NCBI RefSeq assembly: GCF_050436995.1
Contig: NC_134763.1
Span: 4,030,001 to 4,094,000 of the forward strand
Length of the DNA stretch: 64,000 nucleotides
From: Anticarsia gemmatalis
Taxonomy: Eukaryota; Arthropoda; Insecta; Lepidoptera; Erebidae
Direction: 5' to 3'
In this document: positions 1-12,300 of the stretch, piece by piece
Layout of the letters: every line of letters starts with the position of its first letter
How positions within the stretch are numbered: the stretch's first letter is position 1
Program-made: the position numbers and the translations under genes
Notes under the pieces: model-generated
Seen by the model: only the letters and a program-made list of their open reading frames with translations
What the model was told of the DNA's origin: nothing
Databases searched by the model: none

Positions 1-363
1 TCCAGGGGAATTTGCTGTATAGCACATTCCGGGTGACGGGACCGGTGATCCTCCATGACAAGCTCCGAAGTCTGCTAAGGATTCTGGCAGTGGTGAATTC
101 AAGACCGCAGCAAGTCGTCGATTGGAGGGGAAGGTTACTGGTGACCGTTCTCTGATAGAAGCCGCGACTGTTGCATAATCTTCCAGCGAGGCAAGCTCTT
201 CCAACTGTTCAGGTGTCGTGGTGAATTGAAACGTATCCTCGTTTAGCGCTGGCGAAAAGTAGCCATCGTCCGAATTAAAGGAGACACCAAACAGTTCTGG
301 TCGAAAAGAAAAGTCTTGTTGCTGGGGCGAATGACCTGGGTCCGACGCTGACCGTTTGACAAC
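1..363 (-). CDS. Exon J (3' partial): acidic/Pro-Ser segment running off the window
   Basis: The acceptor is tatcttgccag at 364-374. The frame stays open for 121 codons to the window edge. It begins VVKRSASDPG, is followed by a Gln/Phe-rich acidic region (QQQDFSFRPELFG), an ELASLEDY stretch with acidic residues, and a Ser/Pro tail. The KRSASDP motif looks like a basic phosphorylation-type site (inference). The exon continues beyond position 1, where the ELM2-SANT coding part would be expected. Confidence 0.9.
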
Positions 364-3300
364 CTGGCAAGATAAAATAGTAAAGAATTAAATTGAGTCA
401 TGTTTATTATTTTTAAAAGTTAACGCATAGAAAGATTTCAAACCTTAGTATTTCCTTTCTTTAGGAGTTCTATTAGGGTAGAGTCCCTTTGCGCTGCACA
501 GATGTTTGTAGCCGGGTTGGTAGCGACAGTGACGACGGGCGGTGCTCTCGGAGAGACAAACTGCGATGACGTAGCAGCGGGTGAAGCCGGAGATGTCACA
601 GAACTCCTTATAGTCGATAATGGTGGCGGTGCTGGCGCGACGAAGCCTGTGCGAGCTATCACAGTATCTGTGGTAGTGCCTACAACAAGAACATTACAAA
701 TAAATAATTTCTAGTTATTAGGTACTGTTACAAATCGTACTTATGCGTGATTGTATTTTGTTTTTACCAGTGGATGGTGTGGAAGCAACAGTGGCTCCTC
801 TTCGACTTATAATTTTCTCTTCTATGAGTGCTCGAACTGACACTGACGCTGTTTGTAGGGGTGGTCCCGTGGATTCTTTCTTATCCATTTTTTTACTGTC
901 CGAGTCCTAATTAACAAAAATACAATATTAGTTTAACATCTTGTAGTTAACAAATAGAATAAAGTTGGAGAGATTTTTGGTGCGGCAAACTAATTACCTT
1001 TTTAAAGTATCCGCCATGAAGTCGCATGTGGCCATTAAGAGCGGGTATGTTCTTGAACTTGCGGTGACACAGGTTACATTCTACCGGCTTTACGTCGCTA
1101 GCCCGCGAGCTCGTCGCTCCGCTCGTGGATCCGCTTGAAGCGCCGCTCCCACTCGAGTTGCTCCCACATTTCTGACTGCCCTGCTGCGTCTGTGAAATTC
1201 ACGATGACTTTTCAAAAGTTCAAAAGACTTTGGAACCTATTACGTACTTCGTAATTTCAAGGTATAAACTTTCGATCTTCAGTAGCTCGTTAATATTCTA
1301 AGTTAATTAATGGATTTTGATGGACTCGGCGTAATCCCCAACGGTTTAAAGAAAATTGGTAATTAAAGGTCAATCCAGAGCCGTAAATAGCGCAGAAAGT
1401 GTGACGTTAACTCTGGGGCGAGCCGCCGGTAGGAACCGGTAGGAATGCTCGGTTAGGTAATATTTATTTGCGTTTTTTTTCCTACAAAGCGCAACGAGAG
1501 CGCAGTGCAGTTATTCATTCACGTAGAATTTTAATTAGTTGCGGATTTCCGTCGCACCGCTGTGGCGTCCGACGCGTCGCGCGGCAACTCGTAAATTATA
1601 TCTGATAAAATGTTTTAATGTCGGAATTATTCTATTTACGTACATTAGTATTCGTGTTGGCTCTACACGCGCAGTTTGGATCGTAATTATGGAGATATTT
1701 TTGTGTAAATAATATTGTCCGGGCGTTCCGCAATGTTAGCATTGTTTACCGAACAAAAAGGAGAGTGAAAGCTTTAAATAACCATTCGAAATACCTTAAA
1801 TATTTAAGTAGTACCCAATTTGAGAGGAATACAAGGCGAACAAGCTTAATGGCATTACTGGCGGGTCAGGGTTGGCAGTGTTGGCACCCGAAAGTTTCCG
1901 GCATTATTGTCGTCTTGCAAGCAATAATCCTTGAACGATACCCCTGACGCTATTTGAGCAGGTGTAGGACGATGACTGTTAAACGACTTATTCCCTTAAA
2001 AGTAGTCGCTCGTGATGGCTTATAGTACTAACTTTCATCACATCAACGGGACGACCCGGTTATATTGCCTGAGTGACTGATGTGTTCAGTGTCACTTTTG
2101 TGAAAAAATAAACATAAAAACAATATAGTGTAGTGACTGTAATCTAATAATCTTATACATATACGCACCTATAGGGAGATAATCTATGTCTAAATCTAGT
2201 TGATTAATAAATCTTTGATTAGTATTACTTACGTAAGCTGTTATAAAATTAATTGTATTAAACACATTTCACAATTTTCGATAGCGTAATGTTTCCATTG
2301 AGACGACACATAGATATAAGGAAATATTTTATTTGAATGGAAGCGCCAATTTTTGTTATGAGGATAGACATAACAAAAATTAAAGCTGCGATAGACGATC
2401 ATAACACTTCTAGGGCTGTAACACCACATAATTATCTTACTTCACTCTTATTAGTAAGGCAGTATGTGTACAAATAGTTTACGTAAGTATAATTATTTAG
2501 TAAAAACAAAAAAGCATAATGATTCTTTCGCGCATGCAAGTTTGCGAACCACTAGAAAAAAAGTTACCAAGTAACACAATTTCTCTATGAATATTATATG
2601 GCTATTACAGTTTACACCAAAAAAGTTCTGGCTTGTTAAAATATATTAAACGAGACCAACTTTAAATAAAAAAGTTTTAATTAAACATAAAATAGTTTCA
2701 TATAACTTCGATATAAAATTACCTACGGTAATGGGCGTAAAGTACAGTCAGTTTAACTTAAGCTACTGAGATATAGGCCTAAAAACTAAAACTAACACTC
2801 CCACAGCCCACACTAACGACGTAACACCAGGGTTGTCAAACAAAACGCTGTATTATGTCTTCATTTGTACAGATAAACGTTTTTGTCACTTGACTAATAA
2901 CGGTACAGAGGACACATGTTAAAAGTGGGTCGTGGGCGTAATTTATTTGATTTGAAGGTTTTTTCGCGGGGCAGCCCTACTGCGCCATTAGGGCAAGCTC
3001 GTTAGGTTAATGCGGGAGGTGAGAGCAGCTGTTCGCCCAGGGTTGGCAGAACGTTTTTGCTATACATCATCCGTACTGCAGTTGGCTCTAGTATTGTACT
3101 TTTTTGGTGGAATCGTTTTCTTGTAGTGCGAGGCAAATGGCGCTCGATTTGGGTTTTGTTGCTCTGTTGTTGTTAAGTTAATATATAAGTTACTGTAATT
3201 GTTTTACTTTTAAGAAATATGTGTTTGATACGCACGATAGTAATTACAAAATACTTTTTTGAGGGATATTTAAAAATGTTTATAGGTTTCTATAGGTAAA

Positions 3301-6300
3301 ACGTCAAGATGTAAAGTTTTATATCAAAGATTAGCGTGCTACATTATTTTAATTGGGACTAGTGATAAATTATTACGCATATTCACAACAATAATTATTA
3401 AAATAAGTCCTTAAAATTGAGTTCAATATTAACACGTACACTAAACATTGCTTCCCGATTTCAAGACAAACAAAACACATACCTTCGGTTTATTAAAAGT
3501 ATGAGTTTGAAATAGTTCCGATATCCAATTGTCCATTTTACAACACTGCACAACAAACTATAAAACTTAAAACATAAAAATCAACACATATTGCGTGCAC
3601 TACAGGCGGTGAATATATCTCAAACTTAAATATGCACAAGTTAGCAGTATGATGTTTATCTCACGGTCTTCGAACACAAAGTGACGTTATAATGGATGGG
3701 AAAGATATCGAAAAGATGACCCCTCGATGTATTTTCGACCTCGCGAATCGCGAGATAACTGGCCAATGGACAAAAGATCCACAGTTTGTATGAACTTTAA
3801 TTTGCATATAGTTAATACAACTATCTCGTTTAAAATCATTCATTTTCTTGTGAGAAATAGTTGGTCAATTAAAAATGCGCAAATAGATAAATAAAACACG
3901 TTATTTTATAGTTGCGGCGTTTTATAAAAGATAAAAGAAGTTGCTGGCCATTGAAAATTATGATTTATAAAAATAAAAGTTACGTTAAGATACGTTGAGT
4001 AGGTACCTACGTACTTTTGATAAAGTTTTTATTTCTTGACAGTGAGTTAGGCTTTCGGCTTATGGTAATTGTTTTTCTCTAGATTAGACAGACTTTTAGT
4101 CTAAAATAGTTTTAAATATTGTTAGCTTTATTCTCTTTGCTTCAATTTGTAGTTTGCTATCACACATATTTTTTTATTTTGTACTGTGAATAGTCAAAAT
4201 ATTTTACGACTGTGCTTTTTTACATTATTAACAGATCTACTGTAAGCTATAAAAGTCTCATAAAAAGTGGAGTGTGGCAGAATAACTCAAATCTTTTGTT
4301 AAAAGTCGTGTGAAAAATTAAAAATGCTGATTTTTGGAAGGCAACAAATAAGGGTCAAGTAAAGTCTGTCACGAAAGTCGAGGGGAGAGCCGGCCACGTG
4401 GCGCCGAGGTCACAGGTCACTACGCGTTAGGAAAGGTCAAAAGTCTTCACTTTTAAAAATAGGGTGTCCGCTTCAAGTGGTGCGCTTTTTAATTAATTTT
4501 TTAATTGGTCGCCTTCGTTTTTCTGATAAAAGTGGCTCAACAGTGCTACCTAGGAATATTGCGAAATGTAATTCTATTTGAGCAAATGAAAAACTGGAGT
4601 ACAGTTCGCGTTTTGAGAGTTAACAGAACGAATAAATATAAAACGGTGCTTGAAAATATATTTCAACAACTTGAAAAGATTTCACGGGACATTTGATCTA
4701 CAGAATTTATTGGTAAAGCATTAGGTTTATTTACGACGGGCGGAGAGCTATTTTATAGGACTAGTGGGGTATTAGAAAATAATCCATTGCACGCGCTATT
4801 TAAGTAGATATTAGAAGATAGAGCGAGTCACGTAAGTGGTACGTTAGGTACACGTCTTCAATTATGCATCGAGACGTTTATCGGCGCGGAGCGTCCCGGC
4901 CGCACCTGCGTCGTTGTCACACTACATTATTAATGGAGCGAGGCGCAGGATCGCGACGTCAGCCTAAAACAATGACACCGTCTTTATAAACGATCCCTTT
5001 TCTAGCTAACACTTATAAATTATTGTTGAATTCCCTTCAGAAGGGCTGCTACTGTTTTTAATCACCGTGCGTGGAGTTTCGAGGATTATGCTGTGCATAC
5101 ATAATGCGCTTGTTAATGTGATAGTTTGTGATGAGGTACATCGACTACTGGGATTACAGCCAGACTCTTAGATTATCTTGTCACATATTTCGTCCTTTTA
5201 CGAGTATAAAAAACTTAAAAAAGAAATCTTTTGGTGCGGTTCTCATTAAATGTAAATGGAATTAATATATAAGTTTAGGAGGGTGAATGTTCATTCTATT
5301 TTCAATATTGGCGATTGTATCTCGGAGAAACTTTGACGTATTTCCTTGGAGCGGAGGGGAAAAAAATGAAAAGTCTTCGAAATATTCGAACAGATGACAG
5401 CTGAGAAAGAATCGAATTTGGAGCGAAGTTCCTGCGAGTAGGTGGGTATGTAGAGAGACGTACAATTCGATAAGAGACAGCTACAAATTCTTTTGGGACA
5501 TGACTTGTGGTGAGGGCACACTGCACTGAGCTTTGTTCTTTTAAAGTACGTGCCAACGATGTTTGTTCAAAGAGATTCTTGAGACTTCAATTCTTCTACT
5601 ATATTTTGCGTTACCTATTAGTTTTAGTAAAATGGCGGAAGGATTGCCGTGATATGTAGGTAAATAAGGTTACCTGTCGAGAGATGTTCACATATTTTTA
5701 TTAACGAATTATTTTAAACTACACGCTCTATCGAATGAGCAACTAAATTTTCTCTGCAATAAAATGTAGTCAAATATCCATCAAGTATAATTTACTGGTG
5801 TAAACGGTGTGTTTAAACTGTAAACTGAATGAGAGTACGTGCCTCTACGGGCGTCAATACACCGCCTATTAAAACTCCGCGTAACTTTGCCTCCAACAGG
5901 AAAAAACTCTACGGTTACTTTAAGGTCCTTATATTTTATTAAGTATTCTTCCGTGTGATAAATCAACGATTTTCCTCAAACATTTAACTAGAGTGCCGTA
6001 TGAAGGACGCGTGTAGGCGTTCATAGATTTATTAAGAAGTCTTTCATTTCAACAAAATTGGGTATAAATATAGTAGATAAACGCAAATGTAATAAAAGTA
6101 AAGCAATGCTCTAGTATTGTAGCCAATAGAAAGATATTTCAGCAAGTGTGACCTCTCAGGTACACTTTGGGAATAGTTACACAATTCCAGGTGTGTTCCC
6201 GCCTCGGCAGTGAGGTGAGAAAGTTGGCGTCGGTCCGTGGAGACGGCAAATGCAATTTGCGGTCCGCGTCAAAAATTGCAGCGCGCGGCTGCTCGGGCCC

Positions 6301-9300
6301 AATCTTCACTATTGAGAGTTGCCCAGCGGGACCACTAAACATGTATTGACTACTATTGACCACGCCGAAAATTGGTTTCTATTGAAAATTCCCCCGCATT
6401 TTCAACACAAAATGAGTTCTTATATGAAAGCGATGACATGTTTGTACACGTGTTCTGAAATGAGATACTTACACAACATACGTTTGCCTTTAAGGTTTTA
6501 TTTCTTGGGAAATTGTGGCGGAGTTTATAGCGTGGGGTCGTAAAGCGTATGTGTAAAGGTGTCGGTTGCATGTCACGCTAGGATTCTAGGATTAATAATA
6601 TATGTTAAGAGCTATTAAGGCTTCGAGGAGTATTAACATATTCGTAAAGGAGGCTTCCTACCGCAATTTCGGTTTTAGCTTCAAGGTCAGTTTACATGGA
6701 AAAGTTATTACTTTTGATAATCTTTATGGCATTACTGGCCTAACATCATATATCCTACATTAAAGTACTTATGAATTAATTATATAATTAAAGACGTGGC
6801 CTTAAAACTTGAATTAACTTTAGATTTTTATTATTTTTTACGAATATACAATGTATCAGAACATGTAGTGATTGACCAAATACATATTTGCTGATGAATA
6901 TAATTGAATACAACGAGAGAACTCGTGTTATTGATTTCATTCATAAAGGCTTTCACTCTTCGAATGTAAAACAATATTTGATATTGCGAGCAGTTCCATA
7001 CAGATACAACAATAATGAGTGTCATGCAGAAATCAGAGCTGTCACAATACATGTTTTCAATAATTGCATACAATATTTTATCTCCAAAGCTTTTTGAATA
7101 TTTCAGCCACGGATTTTCCATTTTCACTATTGTTTTAATGAAATATTTAAAATATGTAGTTTAATGTAAAATATTAAGTTACGGTGATGCAATTTTCTGA
7201 TGGAAATGTTAAAAACGGTGGCGGGCTTTTGGTATAATAGCACTTTAAAGTACAAAATGAGAGGAAGTTAAGTAAATACTTTTACTATGACGTACAATTG
7301 TTTCAGAGTAATTGCAAATGGAATTGTATTATTAGTAAAGGCATACATAACGTAACACATACACATAGTTGCGATGAACCGCTTAGATCAAAGTTTACAT
7401 AGATACCCAGAACACACATGTGAAATCAGATCTCCACACGTCCGAACCATGGCTTACAATTACAATATAGTACAGGGAGAACATAATTACAGCTGACAAA
7501 TTGCATCGATTCTGTTACTCCCGCCTTGGGCAATATCCGTCGATGTGCTCCTGACAGGCCCATTGTTATTAGTACCGATCGAACCCAAACGTGAAATCCG
7601 AGAGACCACAATCTATACCCGCAAAACACCTACATGATCTATCAGCTATATCAAACAAATTAAGACCTTATTCCTCAGCTATCAAGTCCGAAAATTGAAA
7701 AGATTCTTTGCAGAGTTAAAAATTGGTAAACCACAAAAGTGGTGGACCGCCGCGGTTGGATTACAGTTAAAAGCGCGGCGCGGATGTTCGTGAAATTATC
7801 TGCGAAAAAGTACCGGAGCAATTAATGTGAAAAAAGTATTTGTTACACATGCATGTGGAGAGGTTTAATTAACTGTGATTCAATACTGTTATCCTTTAGA
7901 CGTGTGGAGTATTCATTAACGTTTTGTATTTTTTTATACTGTGTATACTGTTCAGCCAAAATAATTGTTGAATCGAATTAGTGCGTCTAAAAGTTCTATT
8001 GACTTTTCTATCGTTCTATCAAAAATGAGACCTTTATGTTACAGTCAACCGTGTAAAGTATTGTAATCATCAAATACTTATACACCGACAATAAAGAATT
8101 TCATAAGAGTAGAACAAAAGGCTTCCAAATTAATCCGTACATGTTATGTACTGCAATGTATTCAAAATACATCCCGGTTAATCGCACGTAATACTCCGAC
8201 CAAAAATATTTTTCAAGGCTTCCATTTCAATTATTCGATGCGCTGAATAAAGCGAACTTAATACCGAAACCAAACTGAATAAGTAATCATATTTTGTAAA
8301 TTGTACGTTCATTTGTTCCTTGTCGTGTTTTGTTCTTCGAAGTTACTTATATTAAAATAGTGAAATTAAGGTTTTTAGTGGCATATTTATTGATAATTCT
8401 ATTTTTTATCGAGTGCTATTTTATAAGACTGAGAGAAGTTCACATATTTCTAAAAACACGTTTAAAATTACTACAATTTTGTTATTCAACGATAAACAAA
8501 TTGCAGTCGAATCAATTAAATAACACCGCAGCTAAATGTTTCAATAATTAAATTTTGAATTTTGTGGACAAAAGATGGTTCAATATTATGGCGTTTAATT
8601 ATAACAAGGCTGTAATTATGTCCCTGTTTGTGTCGGCCTTTATTGCTTCCTGCAGGTGACGCCAAATCAGGGCTCCGATCAAAGTGAGTGCTTTTAATAA
8701 ACCCGCCGGACGCATACCTGCAATACCTATTTAATTTTGACCCCTCGATGTCATCATTCCGGAACAAATACAGGGTGTATTTAACTCATGATACGCCGCA
8801 CGAGAGCTCATTTTACACTGGCCGGCGACCCCTGAATCGCCCCGTTTAGTTCCGTTTTAATTTGGTGTTGTTATATTTTCGGTGTTTGGTATTTAATAAC
8901 CTGATGTTTGATGTCTCTTGGGCGGAATTTTTGCGTGTAAAATGTGAAAATTCTTTGTGCTTTAAATGAGGGAACATGCATTATTATGTCGGGGGAAACC
9001 AGTGCGATTCACATGGCATTTAACGGTGAAATATTTTGCCAGCTCATGTTTTAATTAAATGTTTGCGTTTTCAACTTATTATCCTGAGTAATTTATGGTA
9101 CAATGTAACAACTCTTATATTAATCATGGTGCACATTTAAGTCGCGTTAACTGCGAGCGGGCTTGCATTCAATGGACCGTAAACCATTCAGAATGTTTTC
9201 TATTCAATAGATATTTGCTGCCCAACTTGTATTTCTAAAGGGCTTATAAGAATAAATTAATGTGTAAATCTATTATTTAATAATACCGCTGCACTCTTTA

Positions 9301-12300
9301 TTCTCATTGGAAAGTTCTCAAACATTGTACACATTCAAATAGGGTTGCAATGTCTGCGAAATGTTATAGAATCTAGTTGCGATAAAAACTGGTTAGAGGA
9401 ATTGAACTAGAGTCCTTTGAATTAATGCGTCTATGGGGCGAGCCGAGAACGGGCGGGAACAAGCGAGAACAGGTGGACGCACAATGTGGGACGGTATTCG
9501 CAAGCTCACCCCGTACCACGAGACACGGGGAATAAGTACGAAACACTATTTTTAAGTTAAAATGTATTTTAGTGTAGATTTAAAAAAAATATTCTTAATT
9601 GGAACATAATGCTATTTCTCAGGTACTCTGAAGTTTAAAAATACAGTAATACGTAGTATTATTTGCCCTCTAACAAGCATTGGTAATTGAACTTTTATAA
9701 AGGACTACTATCACATAAATCAAAAACTAAGAAAATTTATTAAACTATCAATGTTAATTAAATTCATTTCCTTAGTATTTACTTATTTAAAAACGTTACC
9801 CTAATTTCTAACTATATAATTTTGCACAAACTATTCTTATTAGCAAATAAATTAAATATGAATACCTATATACAATTATTCAGATCCAATTTGAAATAAA
9901 TATCGCGAAACGATAATTCAGATGAAATATACCAACCCTTTTTCGTAAGATATCGGGAGTGAATCATGGTAGGGGGTCGGTCCGCGACCACACCTGAATT
10001 ATTAAACCGTTACAAAGGCTGATGAATGGCCGATTTAATTCACTGGACGATATTCACTGGACGTTTCGCACTGGACCGATCCGCGACCTATCGCCATTTA
10101 CATAAGAATCCGCAGCTCCCTCTTTCCCACGATCCACTTATATTGTTTCTCTACTAGAATTACACACTAACATTAATAATTCACCTAGAGTAATAATAGT
10201 CAATTATCTCGCAGCTTTCGAGTTTGCCAGACTTAATTATTGCAACCGAATAGCTTAAGAGTACTTTTGTTGAGTGAACTTTTAATAACGTTTGCGTTTG
10301 TTTATTGCTCCGCTGTTTTGTAAAAGGAAAAATGTGTTTGGTAGGCGTTATTATGATGGGCGTTTTTTGTTGAATAAAATATAATGTAATTTGCTCGACG
10401 TTAGTACCTACGATGGGTTTTTGATGTTGATGAACGAACGTCTAAATATATTGTGATGGTAATCACGTGTTCTGTTTCAGTAATCACTCTTATTATTATT
10501 ACTTGAGCAAACAAAATGTCTGCTGTGTTTTTGTTCAAGCTAAATTTTTAAGTAAATTAGAAATCTTATAACTTACAAGTTTAAGTAGTTCGAGAATATC
10601 AGATTTTTAATATAAAGTTATAGTTACAAAAGCACCCACGTTACATTTTCTGCTTCACATGGATTACAAATTAGACACTCAAATTTCGGTACAGGCACAT
10701 CCATATTGTTCATAACTAATGATTTTAGTTTTGGGTTAACACAGCAATGGTTTATGCCTGAGGAGCATATTCTATACAAGTAATACCTTTTGCATGTGGG
10801 TATGTGTGTGGACGTAGACAAATGTGTGCGGTCCTTACTTAACGATACACAATCTACAACGTAGCTGAATTGTTCTAAAGTCCAACATGTTAGGATTTAG
10901 TGCTGCGTCGGCTACGAAACTCCTACGGAGTTTGCGGTCGGCTACGGCGTAGCACCAGTGGTATTGTTATAACCTACAACGCGCCGTAGCATGTTTTGTT
11001 TGAGTGCAGATGTGTTGTTTACCGGGCGCCGCGCTCTACTGAGCATAAATATTACATGAAAATTATAACTACGGGTACGTTATACACTGTATTCTTTGGA
11101 AATGAGGCAGTCCCGGTATAATCAAATGTAACTTGATATATTATACGTAGTAATATTAAAAAGAACATTGCTTCTAATACCAGCAAGAAATTACCAGCAA
11201 ATTCTATTTATGATGGAAGTCTAACATTTTTAATGCAAACAATTGTAATCAAGAAAATTACTTGCCACTCACAAAGTCTTGCAACCTACTTAAATCTATT
11301 ATGACGTAAGTAATTAAAATTGTAATAAAACAAACATTTTAAATAGCCTCCAACACTACAGCGAGAACATTTGCGGAATAAAAAATTACAATGTCATAAT
11401 TAACAAAGAAGGTTTCTTTTCAGTCATCAACAAAACAACGTTATTATTACTTATTATGGTGGATGAAGGAAGGTTGCTTAGGGCGCGGCCTCATTGTGAG
11501 CTATTAATTAGACGCTCCGAGCTACTTTGTTTTTCAAAAGATGCAATTCGACTTTGTACGTAAATAGAAATAACAAACAAACAACACAATTACATAATAA
11601 ATATTTCTTTGTCATGTTTTTATGCACTAAATTTCAACTCAGCTACAGTTCAAGTCCTGAATCCAGTTCAGCTGGAATTGAGACTAGTGTAGGTCATTTA
11701 TTAGGTAGTGATTGTTAGCACAAAATTAATGTGACATGACTATTTTCAAATTGTTGACAGTTTTCTAAGAAGGTAAATGGCTATATAAGTTTAAATAAGT
11801 CTGCTTTTATTTATATCTTACCGTAGATGACTTGGGCTTAGCTGTGCTCGCCTTCGGCTTGGGTCGAGCGGGCGGCGTGGGCGGCGCGGGGGGCGTGCAC
11901 GGCGGGCTCGAGTCGCTCGACGTCGCGGCGCTCGACTTCTCAGAGCCTGGGTTGCTCGACTGCAACAAGAACAAGTTATAATTGCCTTCTTCTTCTTCAT
12001 CGTATGGTTAGTGGTCAACCTAGTGTCAAAGTTGTTCAAGCCGCCCGAAGGCCTTTGATGTCGCTTAACGACTGTTATCGTAATAGATAACAACCGGGAC
12101 CGACTATTTACGTGCCCTCCGAAGCATGGACACGCCCAGTTAATACCAATATGCGGTCACCCATTTATGGAATGACCGCGCCAAGGGTTGCTTAACCGAC
12201 AGATCGTTTACCGACCGGTGAGTGCAACTGGCTATAGGCGCCTCGGTTTTAATTGTGATTGTTGTTATTGTAGATGGATTGTTTTGTATTATGCCTGTAA

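Larger units (their letters stand above)
1190..11821 (-). other. 10.6-kb intron between exons F and G
   Basis: AT-rich, with no exon or recognisable coding domain on either strand; open frames inside are short, overlapping and of random composition. It holds motif clusters listed separately (DR1/E-box at 4395-4439, triple GGGAAC/GAGAAC at 9445-9470, triple CACTGGAC at 10041-10076), a GC-richer patch near 6160-6340 with no recognisable content, and a hairpin at 10900-10955. The large size of the intron would suit enhancers (inference). Confidence 0.8.

Noticed and set aside
502..714. Plus-strand open frame of 70 codons
   Set aside because: It is the antisense shadow of exon I; likewise 38239-38541 (exon B), 14535-14720 (exon D) and 16251-16553 (exon C plus repeat).
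5262..5556. Three overlapping minus-strand open frames of 67-84 codons
   Set aside because: All three frames are open together, composition is random-looking and no motif is seen.
6160..6350. GC-richer patch with open frames on both strands as a possible exon
   Set aside because: No pair of splice sites gives a frame that joins the zinc-finger gene, whose neighbouring exons already join in phase without it.
6831..7127. Minus-strand open frame of 98 codons
   Set aside because: No family resemblance; a plus-strand frame overlaps it; AT-rich chance frame.
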